DNA of 64,000 bases from Litoribrevibacter euphylliae (GCF_042646085.1 NZ_JBHRSZ010000002.1:1178001-1242000); one strand, 5' to 3'; counted from the first letter of the stretch, positions 52,134 through 61,384 are shown. The notes: generated by a model not told the origin, from the sequence alone. Made by a program: numbers and translations.

Positions 52134-52904
52134 ATGGGAGAAGCTACTCCCCTGGTCGTTAGGGATATCCATAAAACCTTTAACGATCTGGAAGTACTTA
52201 AGGGCATCTCACTTGAAGCTGAGAAAGGCGATGTAATTTCAATGATCGGCTCTTCTGGCTCAGGTAAAAGTACCTTTCTTAGATGTATCAACCTGCTAGA
52301 AACACCGACATCTGGTGACATTATAGTGCACGGTGAAAACATCGACTTTAAGACCGACAAACAAGGTGTTCGTGTTCCAGCCAACAACAAACAAGTCGAA
52401 GCCATGCGTTCTCGCCTGTCTATGGTATTCCAAGGCTTTAACCTGTGGTCTCACATGACGGTGATGGAAAACATCATTGAAGCACCGGTGAATGTACTTG
52501 GTAAATCCAAGAAAGAAGCGATGGAACACGCCAAAGAACTATTGGACAAGGTGGGCATCTACGAGCGTCGTGACTATTACCCATCGCAAATGTCCGGTGG
52601 TCAACAACAGCGTGCTGCGATTGCTCGAGCGTTGGCGATGGAACCTGAAGTGATGCTGTTCGACGAACCAACTTCAGCACTTGATCCTGAGCTGGTTGGC
52701 GAAGTATTAAAAGTTATGAGAAGCCTTGCCGAAGAAGGTCGAACTATGATTGTGGTAACCCACGAAATGGCGTTCGCTCGCGATGTTTCAAATAAAGTTA
52801 TCTTCCTTCATCAAGGGAAGATTGAAGAACAAGGACCACCACAAAAAGTCTTTGAAAACCCAGATTCTGAGCGAATGAAGCAATTCCTAGCTCCGAAATA
52901 CTAG
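52134..52904 (+). CDS. aotP: Basic amino-acid (arginine/ornithine/histidine-type) ABC transporter ATP-binding protein
   Basis: Cytoplasmic ATPase of a polar amino-acid importer, 256 residues. Walker A is GSSGSGKST (near 39), the signature is MSGGQQQRAA (near 153), Walker B is VMLFDEPTSALDPE and the switch His is in VVTHEMAF. It is closest in pattern to HisP/AotP; arginine/ornithine specificity is inferred from the neighbouring astE. A GGGAG site precedes the ATG. First gene of the transporter operon. Confidence 0.85.
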   Translation: MGEATPLVVRDIHKTFNDLEVLKGISLEAEKGDVISMIGSSGSGKSTFLRCINLLETPTSGDIIVHGENIDFKTDKQGVRVPANNKQVEAMRSRLSMVFQGFNLWSHMTVMENIIEAPVNVLGKSKKEAMEHAKELLDKVGIYERRDYYPSQMSGGQQQRAAIARALAMEPEVMLFDEPTSALDPELVGEVLKVMRSLAEEGRTMIVVTHEMAFARDVSNKVIFLHQGKIEEQGPPQKVFENPDSERMKQFLAPKY

Positions 52905-52964
52905 TAATTAAAAACAAAAACCAATAGACCTTCTAAAGGGACCACATAACGAGGAAAGAGTGTT

Positions 52965-53723
52965 ATGAAAAAAGTAATTGCAGCCTTAGCTTGCGGACTA
53001 GCATTAACCAGCGGTTTTGCATCAGCCAAAGAATACACAGAAGTTCGTTTGGCCGTTGACGTACCTTACGAGCCGTTTGAATATAAAGCACCTGACGGTT
53101 CACTTACCGGCTTCGAAATCGACCTTGGTAATGCCGTTTGTGCTGAAATGCAGGTTAAATGTGAGTGGGTAATTCAAGCATGGGACGGCATCATCCCTGG
53201 TCTTCTTGCTCGTAAATACGACGCTATCTTCTCTTCTATGTCGATCAACGAAGATCGTAAAAAGAAAGTGCTTTTCTCTGAGCCATACTACAACACTCCA
53301 TCGTCTTGGTTCGGTCCTGACAGCAACAAACAACTAGACGTATCAAGCAAAGACGCACTTAAAGGCAAGAGCGTGGGCGTTCAGCGCGGTACTATCCAAG
53401 ACAAATACGTTACCAAAAACTTCGGTGACGTGGTTGATGTTAAGCGTTACACCACCTCTGACGATCTAGTATTGGATCTTCAAGGCGGCCGTTTGGATCT
53501 TGTGTTCCTGGATTATCCAGTAGGTGAATCTACCATCATGAAGCAAGACGGTTTTGACTCTATCAGCGATACCATTCAACTAGGCGACGGTGTTGCGGTT
53601 GCTATGCGTAAGCGTGATAAAGATCTTGCAGCGCAATTCAACAAAGCGTTGAAGGCCGTGAAAGACAACGGTACTTACGACAAGATCATGAAGAAGTACT
53701 TCTCTTACAACATCAAAATGTAA
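52965..53723 (+). CDS. aotJ: Basic amino-acid ABC transporter substrate-binding protein
   Basis: Periplasmic binding protein of 252 residues. Signal peptide MKKVIAALACGLALTSGFASA is cleaved before KEYTEV. The family-3 solute-binding pattern is clear (YEPFEYKAPDGSLTGFEIDLGNAV-type near 37-60, then IFSSMSINEDRKKKVLFSEPYY in part). The HisJ/ArtJ/AotJ disulfide pair is visible (Cys near 61 and 68: AVCAEMQVKCEW). GAGGAAAG precedes the ATG. A stable hairpin after the stop probably protects this highly needed message. Confidence 0.87.
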   Translation: MKKVIAALACGLALTSGFASAKEYTEVRLAVDVPYEPFEYKAPDGSLTGFEIDLGNAVCAEMQVKCEWVIQAWDGIIPGLLARKYDAIFSSMSINEDRKKKVLFSEPYYNTPSSWFGPDSNKQLDVSSKDALKGKSVGVQRGTIQDKYVTKNFGDVVDVKRYTTSDDLVLDLQGGRLDLVFLDYPVGESTIMKQDGFDSISDTIQLGDGVAVAMRKRDKDLAAQFNKALKAVKDNGTYDKIMKKYFSYNIKM

Positions 53724-53741
53724 GAACCCTAACGGGACCCA

Positions 53742-53763
53742 GAGAGCTACCAAGGTAGCTCTC
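53742..53763 (+). terminator. Intercistronic hairpin after aotJ
   Basis: 10-bp perfect stem GAGAGCTACC / GGTAGCTCTC with a minimal loop. Likely an attenuator or mRNA stabiliser between the binding protein and permease genes, because the operon clearly continues. Confidence 0.6.
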
Positions 53764-53826
53764 TTACTTTGGCCTCATCATTCGGGCCATACAGCGATTT
53801 AATATCAGCCAAGACAGCGAAATATT

Positions 53827-54528
53827 ATGATTGATTTTCACGGCTACGGCCCATCCATATTTTACGGCGCGATTCTCACTATTGAGATTGCTTTCTTATC
53901 GTTATTTCTAGCCGTAATCCTCGGTTTGTTAGGCGCCATTGCCAAAGTATCCAAGAATAAAGTTGCCAATGGCATCGCGACTGTCTACACCACAGTCATT
54001 CGTGGCGTACCTGATTTGGTATTAATGCTGCTCATTTTCTTTGGCGGTCAGGTGTTAATGAATAACTTCTCTGACTGGCTTTATGAAGCTTATGAAATTG
54101 ATGTGTTCTTTAACATCAATGAGTTTATTGCTGGCGTTGTCACCATTGGTTTTATCTTTGGGGCGTATATGTCAGAAACCTTCCGTGGTGCGTTCCAGTC
54201 CGTTGAAAACGGACAAATTGAAGCAGGCAAAGCTTACGGAATGAGTAACGTACAGATTTTCAAACGTATCATGTTTCCGCAAATGATGCGCCATGCTCTA
54301 CCAGGCCTGGGTAACAACTGGATGGTTCTACTGAAGACCACCGCCCTGGTCTCTATCATTGGTCTAGCCGATATGGTGCGCTTGGCCTCAGAAGCGGCAA
54401 AAGCCGTACACGAACCTTTTACCTTCTTTATCCCTGTTGCTGCTGTCTATCTAGCACTGACCGCTATTTCAGAAATTGTTATCAAGAAGTTAGAACACCG
54501 TTATAGCGCCGGTGTGATTAAGGGTTAA
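53827..54528 (+). CDS. aotQ: Basic amino-acid ABC transporter permease (HisQ/AotQ type)
   Basis: Inner-membrane permease of 233 residues with about five hydrophobic segments. The EAA loop is ENGQIEAGKAYGMSNVQIFKRIMFP (quoted in part: QIEAGKAYGMSN, near 137), which contacts the ATPase. It starts 100 nt after aotJ and is followed by the second permease 19 nt later. It heterodimerises with the next gene product. Confidence 0.88.
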   Translation: MIDFHGYGPSIFYGAILTIEIAFLSLFLAVILGLLGAIAKVSKNKVANGIATVYTTVIRGVPDLVLMLLIFFGGQVLMNNFSDWLYEAYEIDVFFNINEFIAGVVTIGFIFGAYMSETFRGAFQSVENGQIEAGKAYGMSNVQIFKRIMFPQMMRHALPGLGNNWMVLLKTTALVSIIGLADMVRLASEAAKAVHEPFTFFIPVAAVYLALTAISEIVIKKLEHRYSAGVIKG

Positions 54529-54547
54529 GGGCAAGAGGTAATTACCG

Positions 54548-55264
54548 ATGGACAGTTTAATCGCACTGATCGACCAGAACGAAATTTTTAACGTACAGAC
54601 CCTACTGCATTATTGGGATGGGTTTGTAATGACCATTCAGCTGGTGTTCTTATCGCTCGTGGTAGGCGCCGTTCTTTCTATTCCGTTAGCGTTGATGAGA
54701 AGCTCCAACAACCCATGGATCTCAAGACCGGTTTGGTTATACACCTACATTTTCCGTGGCACCCCGCTACTGATTCAGCTTTACATTATTTATTACGGTG
54801 TTGTGTTTATTGAAGGCATTCAGGATTCTATGTTCTGGCCTATCGTAAAAGACGCCTTTTACCCATGTTTAATCGCCTTTGTCTTAAATACCGCTGCCTA
54901 CACCACAGAAATTTTACGTGGTGCTTTGGTAGCAACACCAAAAGGGGAGATCGAAGCGGCCAAAGCCTACGGCATGTCTTGGTGGCAAATGACCCGACGC
55001 ATTGTTCTGCCGAGCGCTTTCCGTCGTGCACTGCCAGCCTACGGTAACGAAGTAATCTTTATGCTTCACGCCAGTGCCATTGCCAGCGTTGTCACCATCG
55101 TTGATTTAACCGGTGCCGCCCGTGACGTTTATGCACAGCACTATGCGCCTTTTGAAGCCTATACCTTCGTTGCTCTGATCTATCTGTGTGTCACCTTCTG
55201 TTTGATCTATCTGTTCAAATTCCTTGAAAAGAAAATGCTGGCGCATTTACGCCCACTGTCGTAA
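54548..55264 (+). CDS. aotM: Basic amino-acid ABC transporter permease (HisM/AotM type)
   Basis: Second inner-membrane permease, 238 residues, with the EAA loop GEIEAAKAYGMSWWQMTRRI (near 137-156) and RGTPLLIQLYIIYYG near the second segment. AGAGG precedes the ATG. With aotP, aotJ and aotQ it completes a histidine/arginine-type importer. Confidence 0.88.
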   Translation: MDSLIALIDQNEIFNVQTLLHYWDGFVMTIQLVFLSLVVGAVLSIPLALMRSSNNPWISRPVWLYTYIFRGTPLLIQLYIIYYGVVFIEGIQDSMFWPIVKDAFYPCLIAFVLNTAAYTTEILRGALVATPKGEIEAAKAYGMSWWQMTRRIVLPSAFRRALPAYGNEVIFMLHASAIASVVTIVDLTGAARDVYAQHYAPFEAYTFVALIYLCVTFCLIYLFKFLEKKMLAHLRPLS

Positions 55265-55342
55265 GTCTCTCTATACTTACTCTTGTCAGATACCTGTGTG
55301 ATTCGCAGGATCTGACACCTGACATGTACCGTCCATTATTAG

Positions 55343-55369
55343 TATCAGCCGTTATCAATATCAGCCGTT
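55343..55369. repeat. 16-bp direct repeat upstream of astE
   Basis: TATCAGCCGTTATCAA (55343-55358) is followed directly by TATCAGCCGTT (55359-55369), a tandem duplication with a 16-bp period. Confidence 0.75.
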
Positions 55370-55397
55370 CAGTAATCCAACTCTAAAGGTGAATGGA

Positions 55398-56435
55398 ATG
55401 ACGCTTAACTTTTTTGCACCCAACCAAGACTTCCTTTCTGAAACACTGAACGACTTAATCCCTGCACCACCAACCAATGAGATGACGTTAGACGATGGTA
55501 CGCGCGTAACTCGGATGGGTTTAGGCGCCCTATGGTTTCAGCCAAAATCACCTACTGATGAACAAGTATTGATCTTTTCATCCGCGATTCACGGCAATGA
55601 AACGGCTCCGATTGAAGTCTGCAATCACATCGTTAACGACATTTTCGCGGGCAAAATAAAGGTGTTGCGTCCAACTTTGTTTCTTTTGGGTAATCCAGCC
55701 TCCATGCGCATCGCGGAACGCTTTGTGGAAGAAAACCTCAACCGGCTGTTTTTAGGCAAACACTCGGCCGAAGGGAAAACGCAGAACCTTGAAACTCAAC
55801 GCGCTCAAGTCTTGGAAAGCTGGGTCGACGAGTTTATACAAGCTCAACCAAAGGATTCACAGCTTCTGCATTACGATCTGCATACTGCCATTCGAGGCTC
55901 GCACAGAGAGAAGTTTGCCCTCTACCCTTATGTGCCGAATCGCGACGCCCCTCGCCAACAAGTCGCCTTCATGTGTGCTGCGGATGTTCACACTATCCTG
56001 TTGCAATCGACGCCTGCCGGCACGTTTTCAGCATTAACCTCAGTAAAATACGGGGCCGAAAGTTTCACCATTGAATTAGGCAGCGTTAACCCCTTTGGAG
56101 AGAACGATCTCAGCCGTTATGAAGGCATTCATTCTTTACTCTGCTTACTACTGGAAGCGAGAGAGTCCTGTATTGAGGAAAGCCAAGCCGACGCAGTTGA
56201 CCTCTTTGTGGCCTGCCATGAAATTCTAAACACAGGCGATAGCTTTGAGTTGAACATCGAAGAAGACGTGTGGAACTTCGCACCTTATGAATCCGGTGCG
56301 CTCATTTGGAAAGACGACCAACAAGAGTATCGCGTCGAAGGTGAAACCCAATACATTGTGTTTCCCAACAGTAAAGTACCCGTCGGCCAACGTGCTGGAT
56401 TACTGCTTAAAAAACAACCCAGTCCAAAGCCCTAA
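55398..56435 (+). CDS. astE: Succinylglutamate desuccinylase
   Basis: Last enzyme of the arginine succinyltransferase pathway, releasing glutamate and succinate. The 345-residue zinc carboxypeptidase-like protein has IHGNETAPIEVC (zinc His and Glu, near 63-74), LNRLFLG, HYDLHTAIRGS (third zinc ligand) and the catalytic Glu region FTIELGSVNPFG. The ATG at 55398 has AAAGG 8 nt upstream; a GTG at 55389 is less likely. Adjacent to the amino-acid transporter; the remaining ast genes are not in this window. Confidence 0.93.
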   Translation: MTLNFFAPNQDFLSETLNDLIPAPPTNEMTLDDGTRVTRMGLGALWFQPKSPTDEQVLIFSSAIHGNETAPIEVCNHIVNDIFAGKIKVLRPTLFLLGNPASMRIAERFVEENLNRLFLGKHSAEGKTQNLETQRAQVLESWVDEFIQAQPKDSQLLHYDLHTAIRGSHREKFALYPYVPNRDAPRQQVAFMCAADVHTILLQSTPAGTFSALTSVKYGAESFTIELGSVNPFGENDLSRYEGIHSLLCLLLEARESCIEESQADAVDLFVACHEILNTGDSFELNIEEDVWNFAPYESGALIWKDDQQEYRVEGETQYIVFPNSKVPVGQRAGLLLKKQPSPKP

Positions 56436-56547
56436 ACTGAGACGTTCCCCAGCCTACAACAATCACAGAACAAGCTAATCCATAGTAGGAACAGTCAGTT
56501 CGTATTCCTTGTGCTATACCTCATAAATAGCCTGTAGGAATTCATCT

Positions 56548-57273
56548 ATGGATAAACGTTTTCTTCGACGAGATTTTATTCGCCGTAGCCTGATCGGCAG
56601 CGGTTACCTTGCACTAACGGGAACAAATATTCTTGCCCCCTTAGTTCATGCATTTGGCAATATTCCGGAAGAACTTCCCCCTGGCCAGTCTATTTATGAC
56701 ATGGGCGGGGAAGTTTATGTAGACGGTCAGCTCGCGGACAAGTCCACCTTTATCAGTGCCCAATCCCTTGTGGAAACCGGTAGCAATAGTTTTGTGATCT
56801 TTGTGGTGGGTAAAGACGCACACATCCTCAGAGAAAACAGCCGACTCCAGCTAGAAGGCGAAACCAGTATCATTGAAACCGGATTACGACTCTTTACCGG
56901 CAAGCTGTTATCGGTGTTTGGCAAACGCTCTTCCAACGAAAGTCACACCATCAAAACCTCTACCGCCACCATTGGTATTCGAGGCACAGGCATTTACACA
57001 GAGTCTGACCCTGACGTTAGCTACGTCTGTACTTGTTATGGTCATGTGGACTTATTAGCGAACACCGATCAACAAAGCTCAGAAACCATTATCTCGGAAC
57101 ATCACGATGCACCTCGCTATATTCTGGCGGACGGCAACGCCGGAAAGTTAATCACGCCTGCCCCGTTTAAAAATCACAGTGATGAAGAGTTGATGCTGAT
57201 CGAAGCGATCACCGGAAGAACACCGCCCTTCTCATCGGTTATGGGGTATAGTTCACCGAGAAGGGGTTATTGA
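56548..57273 (+). CDS. FecR-domain protein with a Tat-type signal
   Basis: A 241-residue exported protein. The N-terminus carries a twin-arginine motif (RRDFIRRSLIGSG) and a hydrophobic segment ending near VHAFG. The body resembles a FecR domain (GGEVYVDG, LVETGSNSFVIFVVGKDA, then LQLEGE and TATIGIRGTGIYTE). FecR domains of this type often sit next to CHASE2 adenylate cyclases, as here. The ribosome site is TAGGAA. Role is unknown; sensing or presenting a periplasmic signal to the cyclase is inference. Confidence 0.72.
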   Translation: MDKRFLRRDFIRRSLIGSGYLALTGTNILAPLVHAFGNIPEELPPGQSIYDMGGEVYVDGQLADKSTFISAQSLVETGSNSFVIFVVGKDAHILRENSRLQLEGETSIIETGLRLFTGKLLSVFGKRSSNESHTIKTSTATIGIRGTGIYTESDPDVSYVCTCYGHVDLLANTDQQSSETIISEHHDAPRYILADGNAGKLITPAPFKNHSDEELMLIEAITGRTPPFSSVMGYSSPRRGY

Positions 57274-57328
57274 TGAAACATCAGTCTCAACCTATGTTCT
57301 TCAACTGATCTCCTAATCATTACGACCT

Positions 57329-59566
57329 ATGGCAGACTTAGGCGAAACAAAGTCCAAGTTATTTAAGAGACTTAATTCTCTTACGACCAAGCGTTTTATT
57401 CGCTTGATGTTGAGTTTTTCCATTTTACTCGTGTTCTTGTTGCACAGCTCAGGAGTCCTGCAAGTTACCTTACTGGATGCTCTAGAGCGTTTTTCATACG
57501 ACGTAAAACTCAACAGCACCGCACCACATACCACAGACCATCGCATTGTAATTGTCGATCTCGACGAGAAAAGCCTGCAACAACATGGACAGTGGCCCTG
57601 GAATCGAGGCCTGGTCGCAGACATGGTGTCCAAGCTTCTGGAGCAACATCAGGTTCAAAGCATTAGTTTTGATATGGTCTTTGCCGAACCTGATTTCTCA
57701 GATGGCATATCGGTGCTTGAAGATGTCGGTCAATACCTTCCCCAAGAGGTCGTTCAAAAGTGGCAACGGATCTTAGACTTTGATCAGCAATTTGCTCAGG
57801 TGATCAAGGATCAACCCGTGGTTCTGGGTTATGTCTTTCAACAAAACTCAGAAGACATCATCAACCAACTGACCGAGCCTAGCACTCTCTTATCGCCATC
57901 CATACAAGAAAAACTCGATCTGATTTCCCCGAAAGGTTTTACGGCAAACATTGCGTCTTTGGAAGCAGCTAGCCCCATATCCGGTTTCTTCGATAACCCG
58001 ATTGTGGATGAAGATGGCGTCTATCGCAGAGTACCGTTAGTACAAACGTACCAAGGGGGTATTTACCCATCTCTGGCTTTAAGCACGCTCATCATTAATC
58101 AAGATGCCCCCAAACTCAGACTGGATATTCAACAAGAACAAGATTACGCCGCCATTGAAGGCTTGTACCTTGGCTCAAATTATATTGCGACCGGAGCGCT
58201 GACCGATGTTTATGTGCCCTATCGTGGCCGACAAGAGAGCTATCCATACGTTTCTGCCAGCGATGTCTTGCAATCGAACGAACCAATTCCAATACTAAAA
58301 AATGCCATAGTATTGATCGGTACAACTGCGCCCGGCTTGCTGGATCTGCGTTCAACGCCTTTACAGAAAAACTATCCCGGAGTTGAGGTTCACGCCAACC
58401 TGATCAGCGGCATGCTCGACGGGACGACACGTCATCGTCCCAGTTACAGCCTGGCCATTGAGTTTTTGACCTTAATGCTCATCGGTTTGGTGATCATCTT
58501 CTCCCCCTTCATTAATGCCCCTTTCAAGCATTTAAGTTTGTTATCGGCCTTAGCGCTGGCACATACTCTGATTAATCTGTACCTCTGGAATAGCCAACTC
58601 GTTATTCATCTGGTGTCTCCTCTGGCCTTAATCTTTACGCTGCTCGCTTTTCAAACCAGTTGGGGTTTCTTCATTGAAGCCCGCGCCAAGCGTCACCTCG
58701 CTAAGTTGTTTAGCCAATACATCCCCAAAGAATTGGTCAATCGAATGGCCGAAGCGCCAGAGAGCTTTGAACTCAGCGGAGAAAGTCGTGAAATGACGGT
58801 GCTGTTTACCGACATTCGAGGCTTTACCAATATCTCCGAAAGTCTCCCCCCGAAGGAACTCTCGAAACTAATGAAGGAGTTTCTGACGCCCATGACCGAA
58901 ATCATCCACAAACACAACGGCACCATCGATAAGTACATGGGCGACGCTATCATGGCGTTTTGGGGCGCCCCTCTGCCTGATGATCAGCACAGATACAATG
59001 CCATTCATGCCGCAGAAGAAATGGTTGAAGCACTAAAGAAAATCAATAATAAATTCGCAACAAGAAACTGGCCGACGCTCGACATCGGTATCGGTATCAA
59101 CACGGGAATGATGGACGTTGGCAACATGGGCTCAGAATACCGTATGGCGTACACAGTATTGGGCGACGCAGTGAACTTAGGCTCACGGCTAGAAGGCTTA
59201 ACCAAAAGCTACGGCGTTTCAACCATCATAGGAGAAGACACCTTCCGCAACCTCGACGGCATTTTATGCCGAGAAATTGACCGTGTTAAAGTGAAAGGCA
59301 AAGATCGGCCCGTCAGTATTTTCGAGCCCATAGGCTATCAGGATTTACTGTCGCCAGATGAAATCCAATTCATTGATGACTTTAACGAAATGCTGTTGAA
59401 GTATCGTGCGCAAGACTGGCCAGGTTGTCTCGAGATTATTCAGAAGTTAATCAAGCGCTCAGGGCCACACCCCATTTTTAAAGTCTATTTGGAACGAATC
59501 CGAACCTATCAAAAACAGCCTCCCGGTCTGGATTGGGATGGTGTCTTTGTTCATACCTCGAAATAA
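57329..59566 (+). CDS. CHASE2-domain class III adenylate cyclase
   Basis: Membrane cyclase of 745 residues. Order: one membrane helix (near 28-45), periplasmic CHASE2 sensor (about 46-370), three membrane helices (near 373-447), and a cytoplasmic guanylate/adenylate cyclase domain (about 485-665). Metal-binding aspartates are Asp495 (LFTDIRG) and Asp539 (KYMGDAIMAF). Lys535 and Asp613 are in the adenine-selecting positions, and Asn616 and Arg620 form the transition-state pair, so it is probably an active adenylate cyclase. It starts 55 nt after the FecR-like gene, which supports co-expression. Confidence 0.9.
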   Translation: MADLGETKSKLFKRLNSLTTKRFIRLMLSFSILLVFLLHSSGVLQVTLLDALERFSYDVKLNSTAPHTTDHRIVIVDLDEKSLQQHGQWPWNRGLVADMVSKLLEQHQVQSISFDMVFAEPDFSDGISVLEDVGQYLPQEVVQKWQRILDFDQQFAQVIKDQPVVLGYVFQQNSEDIINQLTEPSTLLSPSIQEKLDLISPKGFTANIASLEAASPISGFFDNPIVDEDGVYRRVPLVQTYQGGIYPSLALSTLIINQDAPKLRLDIQQEQDYAAIEGLYLGSNYIATGALTDVYVPYRGRQESYPYVSASDVLQSNEPIPILKNAIVLIGTTAPGLLDLRSTPLQKNYPGVEVHANLISGMLDGTTRHRPSYSLAIEFLTLMLIGLVIIFSPFINAPFKHLSLLSALALAHTLINLYLWNSQLVIHLVSPLALIFTLLAFQTSWGFFIEARAKRHLAKLFSQYIPKELVNRMAEAPESFELSGESREMTVLFTDIRGFTNISESLPPKELSKLMKEFLTPMTEIIHKHNGTIDKYMGDAIMAFWGAPLPDDQHRYNAIHAAEEMVEALKKINNKFATRNWPTLDIGIGINTGMMDVGNMGSEYRMAYTVLGDAVNLGSRLEGLTKSYGVSTIIGEDTFRNLDGILCREIDRVKVKGKDRPVSIFEPIGYQDLLSPDEIQFIDDFNEMLLKYRAQDWPGCLEIIQKLIKRSGPHPIFKVYLERIRTYQKQPPGLDWDGVFVHTSK

Positions 59567-59615
59567 CAATAGAAATTACCTTACAGAAAGGATTCCCAAC
59601 ATAAACACGTTAGCC

Positions 59616-60263
59616 TTAAGAGCGCTTGGACTTATACAGGGTCTCAATGGCTGTAAATAAGGTTTCCAGCGCACCATCGAAACGATCCCAGGTCGCTTGG
59701 TCATTCAAATCCAACCCGGCAAAAGGGGACTTTAACGATTCCCTGATCGTTAGATGAAGTAACGCCGCACCCAACATAGCCGTAATTTCATGGTCGTATT
59801 CAGTCATCTCAATATGATCTTGGCCCATCATTTCTTTGACAAGATTGAGTGAACTTTGTGTACGGGAAGCAACCAGACTTTCGGTGATCTCATTGTTCTC
59901 CACCATTTCCCAAGCGTAGATAGCAACGGTATGAGGTCGTTTTTTCAACGCAATTCTGAAATTTCTGAAGATGGTTCGACAGCGCTCTCTTAAAGTCAGC
60001 CCTTTAAACTCATCTTCCGACATGCCGCGAATTTCATCCACCGATGGCCAGAAACTGTCGGTTTCACCATAGGCCTGAATCAAACCTTCCAAACCACCGA
60101 AGTAACGATAAATCAATGCCTTAGCAACACCCGCCTGCTTCGCAATGCGGTTAATACCTAAGCCCTGATAACCATCTTGAGCTAATACTTCACCCACCGC
60201 CGACAAGATCTTCGACTTGGTTTGCTCTTTGTTCTTCACTTGCGACATGTCATCTACTGCCAT
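59616..60263 (-). CDS. TetR-family transcriptional regulator
   Basis: A 215-residue repressor. The N-terminal helix-turn-helix is GINRIAKQAGVAKALIYRYF (near 38-57). The C-terminal ligand domain is helical and not assignable to a known subgroup. An ATG at 60263 gives the full frame; ATG at 60248 (MSQVKNK) is an alternative. It is divergent from an SDR gene, and two GTTAC/GTAAC inverted repeats lie between them, so it probably represses both. Confidence 0.9.
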   Translation of the reverse strand: MAVDDMSQVKNKEQTKSKILSAVGEVLAQDGYQGLGINRIAKQAGVAKALIYRYFGGLEGLIQAYGETDSFWPSVDEIRGMSEDEFKGLTLRERCRTIFRNFRIALKKRPHTVAIYAWEMVENNEITESLVASRTQSSLNLVKEMMGQDHIEMTEYDHEITAMLGAALLHLTIRESLKSPFAGLDLNDQATWDRFDGALETLFTAIETLYKSKRS

Positions 60264-60329
60264 TGACCGATTCTTAGTTCTGTATCATACCTTTGAGCAA
60301 AGACTCTAAACATTAACCACCCCACAAAA

Positions 60330-60349
60330 ATGTTACTTATCGGTAACAT
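60330..60349. promoter_or_regulatory. TetR-type operator 1
   Basis: Perfect inverted repeat ATGTTAC-N6-GTAACAT in the tetR/SDR intergenic region, nearer the tetR side and just upstream of the -35 of the SDR promoter. Confidence 0.7.
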
Positions 60350-60354
60350 CTGTA

Positions 60355-60383
60355 TTGACGAACATTTTTTGAACACCTAAATT
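60355..60383 (+). promoter_or_regulatory. Sigma-70 promoter for the SDR gene
   Basis: TTGACG (60355-60360), a 17-bp spacer and TAAATT (60378-60383). It is framed by operator 1 upstream and operator 2 overlapping the -10 and start. Confidence 0.55.
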
Positions 60384-60405
60384 ATGTAACCAGTTGGTAA
60401 CATAA
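60382..60405. promoter_or_regulatory. TetR-type operator 2
   Basis: Inverted repeat TTATGTAACC / GGTAACATAA around AGTT, one mismatch, sharing the GTAACAT half-site with operator 1. It overlaps the -10 and start of the SDR promoter, a repressing position. Confidence 0.65.
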
Positions 60406-60473
60406 CAAATACAACACATCCCAATAGGCAGGTGGACGTCGCCTAATGATGGTTATTGAAAAGGACACATAAC

Positions 60474-61364
60474 ATGGCTCTTGAAACACTTCTTTCTGAA
60501 ACACTTGGCATTGTTCGTAAACCCTTCCTGCCTAAAGTTCTGAACAAAAAACTCACCTTGATCACCGGCGGCAGCAGCGGCATTGGTTTGGCCGTCGCAC
60601 GACAAATTGGTGAGGCCAAAGGGACTGTTATTCTAGTTGCTCGTGGCATCGAAAACTTGGAAAAAGCTAAGAAAGAAGTGGAAGATCTGGGTGGTACTGC
60701 TTACATCTACAGTTGTAACCTAAGCTGCACGGAATCCTGTAAAGAGCTCGTAGAAAAAGTGCTTGCAGAGCATGGCCCAATTGATGTGTTAATCAACAAC
60801 GCTGGCCGTTCAATCCGTCGTTCAGTAAACGATGCCTATGATCGTATGCACGACTTCCAACGCACCATGGACTTGAACTACTTCGGTTGCCTGCAATTGA
60901 TTCTTGGTTTCTTGCCTGCCATGCGTGAGCGCAAAAAAGGTCACATCATCAATATTTCTTCTGCTGGCTGCCAGTCCAATGTTCCGCGTTTCTCTGCGTA
61001 CATTGCCAGTAAATCAGCACTGGATGCCTTCAGCCGTTGCTTAACCAACGAAGTAGCACAAGATAACGTCAACATCACCACGGTTTACATGCCATTGGTT
61101 CGTACGCCGATGATTGCACCGACCAAGAGCTACGATTACTTGCCGGTGATGTCACCGGAACGTGCGGCAGATTTGGTATTGAAATCACTGATCACCAAGC
61201 AGAAAAAAGTGACTACACCACTAGGTTCTCTTGCGGAAGTGGTTTATGACGTTTCCCCAACCACAGCAACTCGTATCATGAACTTGAGCTATCAGTTTGA
61301 AGAGAAACTAAAGGCCTACCAGAAGAAACAAAAGGAAAAAGCGGCCAAAACCCAAACCGCTTAA
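60474..61364 (+). CDS. Short-chain dehydrogenase/reductase
   Basis: NAD(P)-dependent oxidoreductase of 296 residues. The cofactor motif is TGGSSGIGLAVA (near 32), the structural NNAGRS near 110, and the Ser-Tyr-Lys triad is in ISSAGCQS and YIASKSALD (near 163-185). A C-terminal helical and Lys-rich extension (KAYQKKQKEKAAKTQTA) is present. The ATG at 60474 has AAGGA upstream. It resembles acyl-CoA- or lipid-associated SDRs, but the substrate is unknown. Probably repressed by the divergent TetR protein. Confidence 0.88.
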   Translation: MALETLLSETLGIVRKPFLPKVLNKKLTLITGGSSGIGLAVARQIGEAKGTVILVARGIENLEKAKKEVEDLGGTAYIYSCNLSCTESCKELVEKVLAEHGPIDVLINNAGRSIRRSVNDAYDRMHDFQRTMDLNYFGCLQLILGFLPAMRERKKGHIINISSAGCQSNVPRFSAYIASKSALDAFSRCLTNEVAQDNVNITTVYMPLVRTPMIAPTKSYDYLPVMSPERAADLVLKSLITKQKKVTTPLGSLAEVVYDVSPTTATRIMNLSYQFEEKLKAYQKKQKEKAAKTQTA

Positions 61365-61384
61365 TACAGAGAGATTCAACAACG

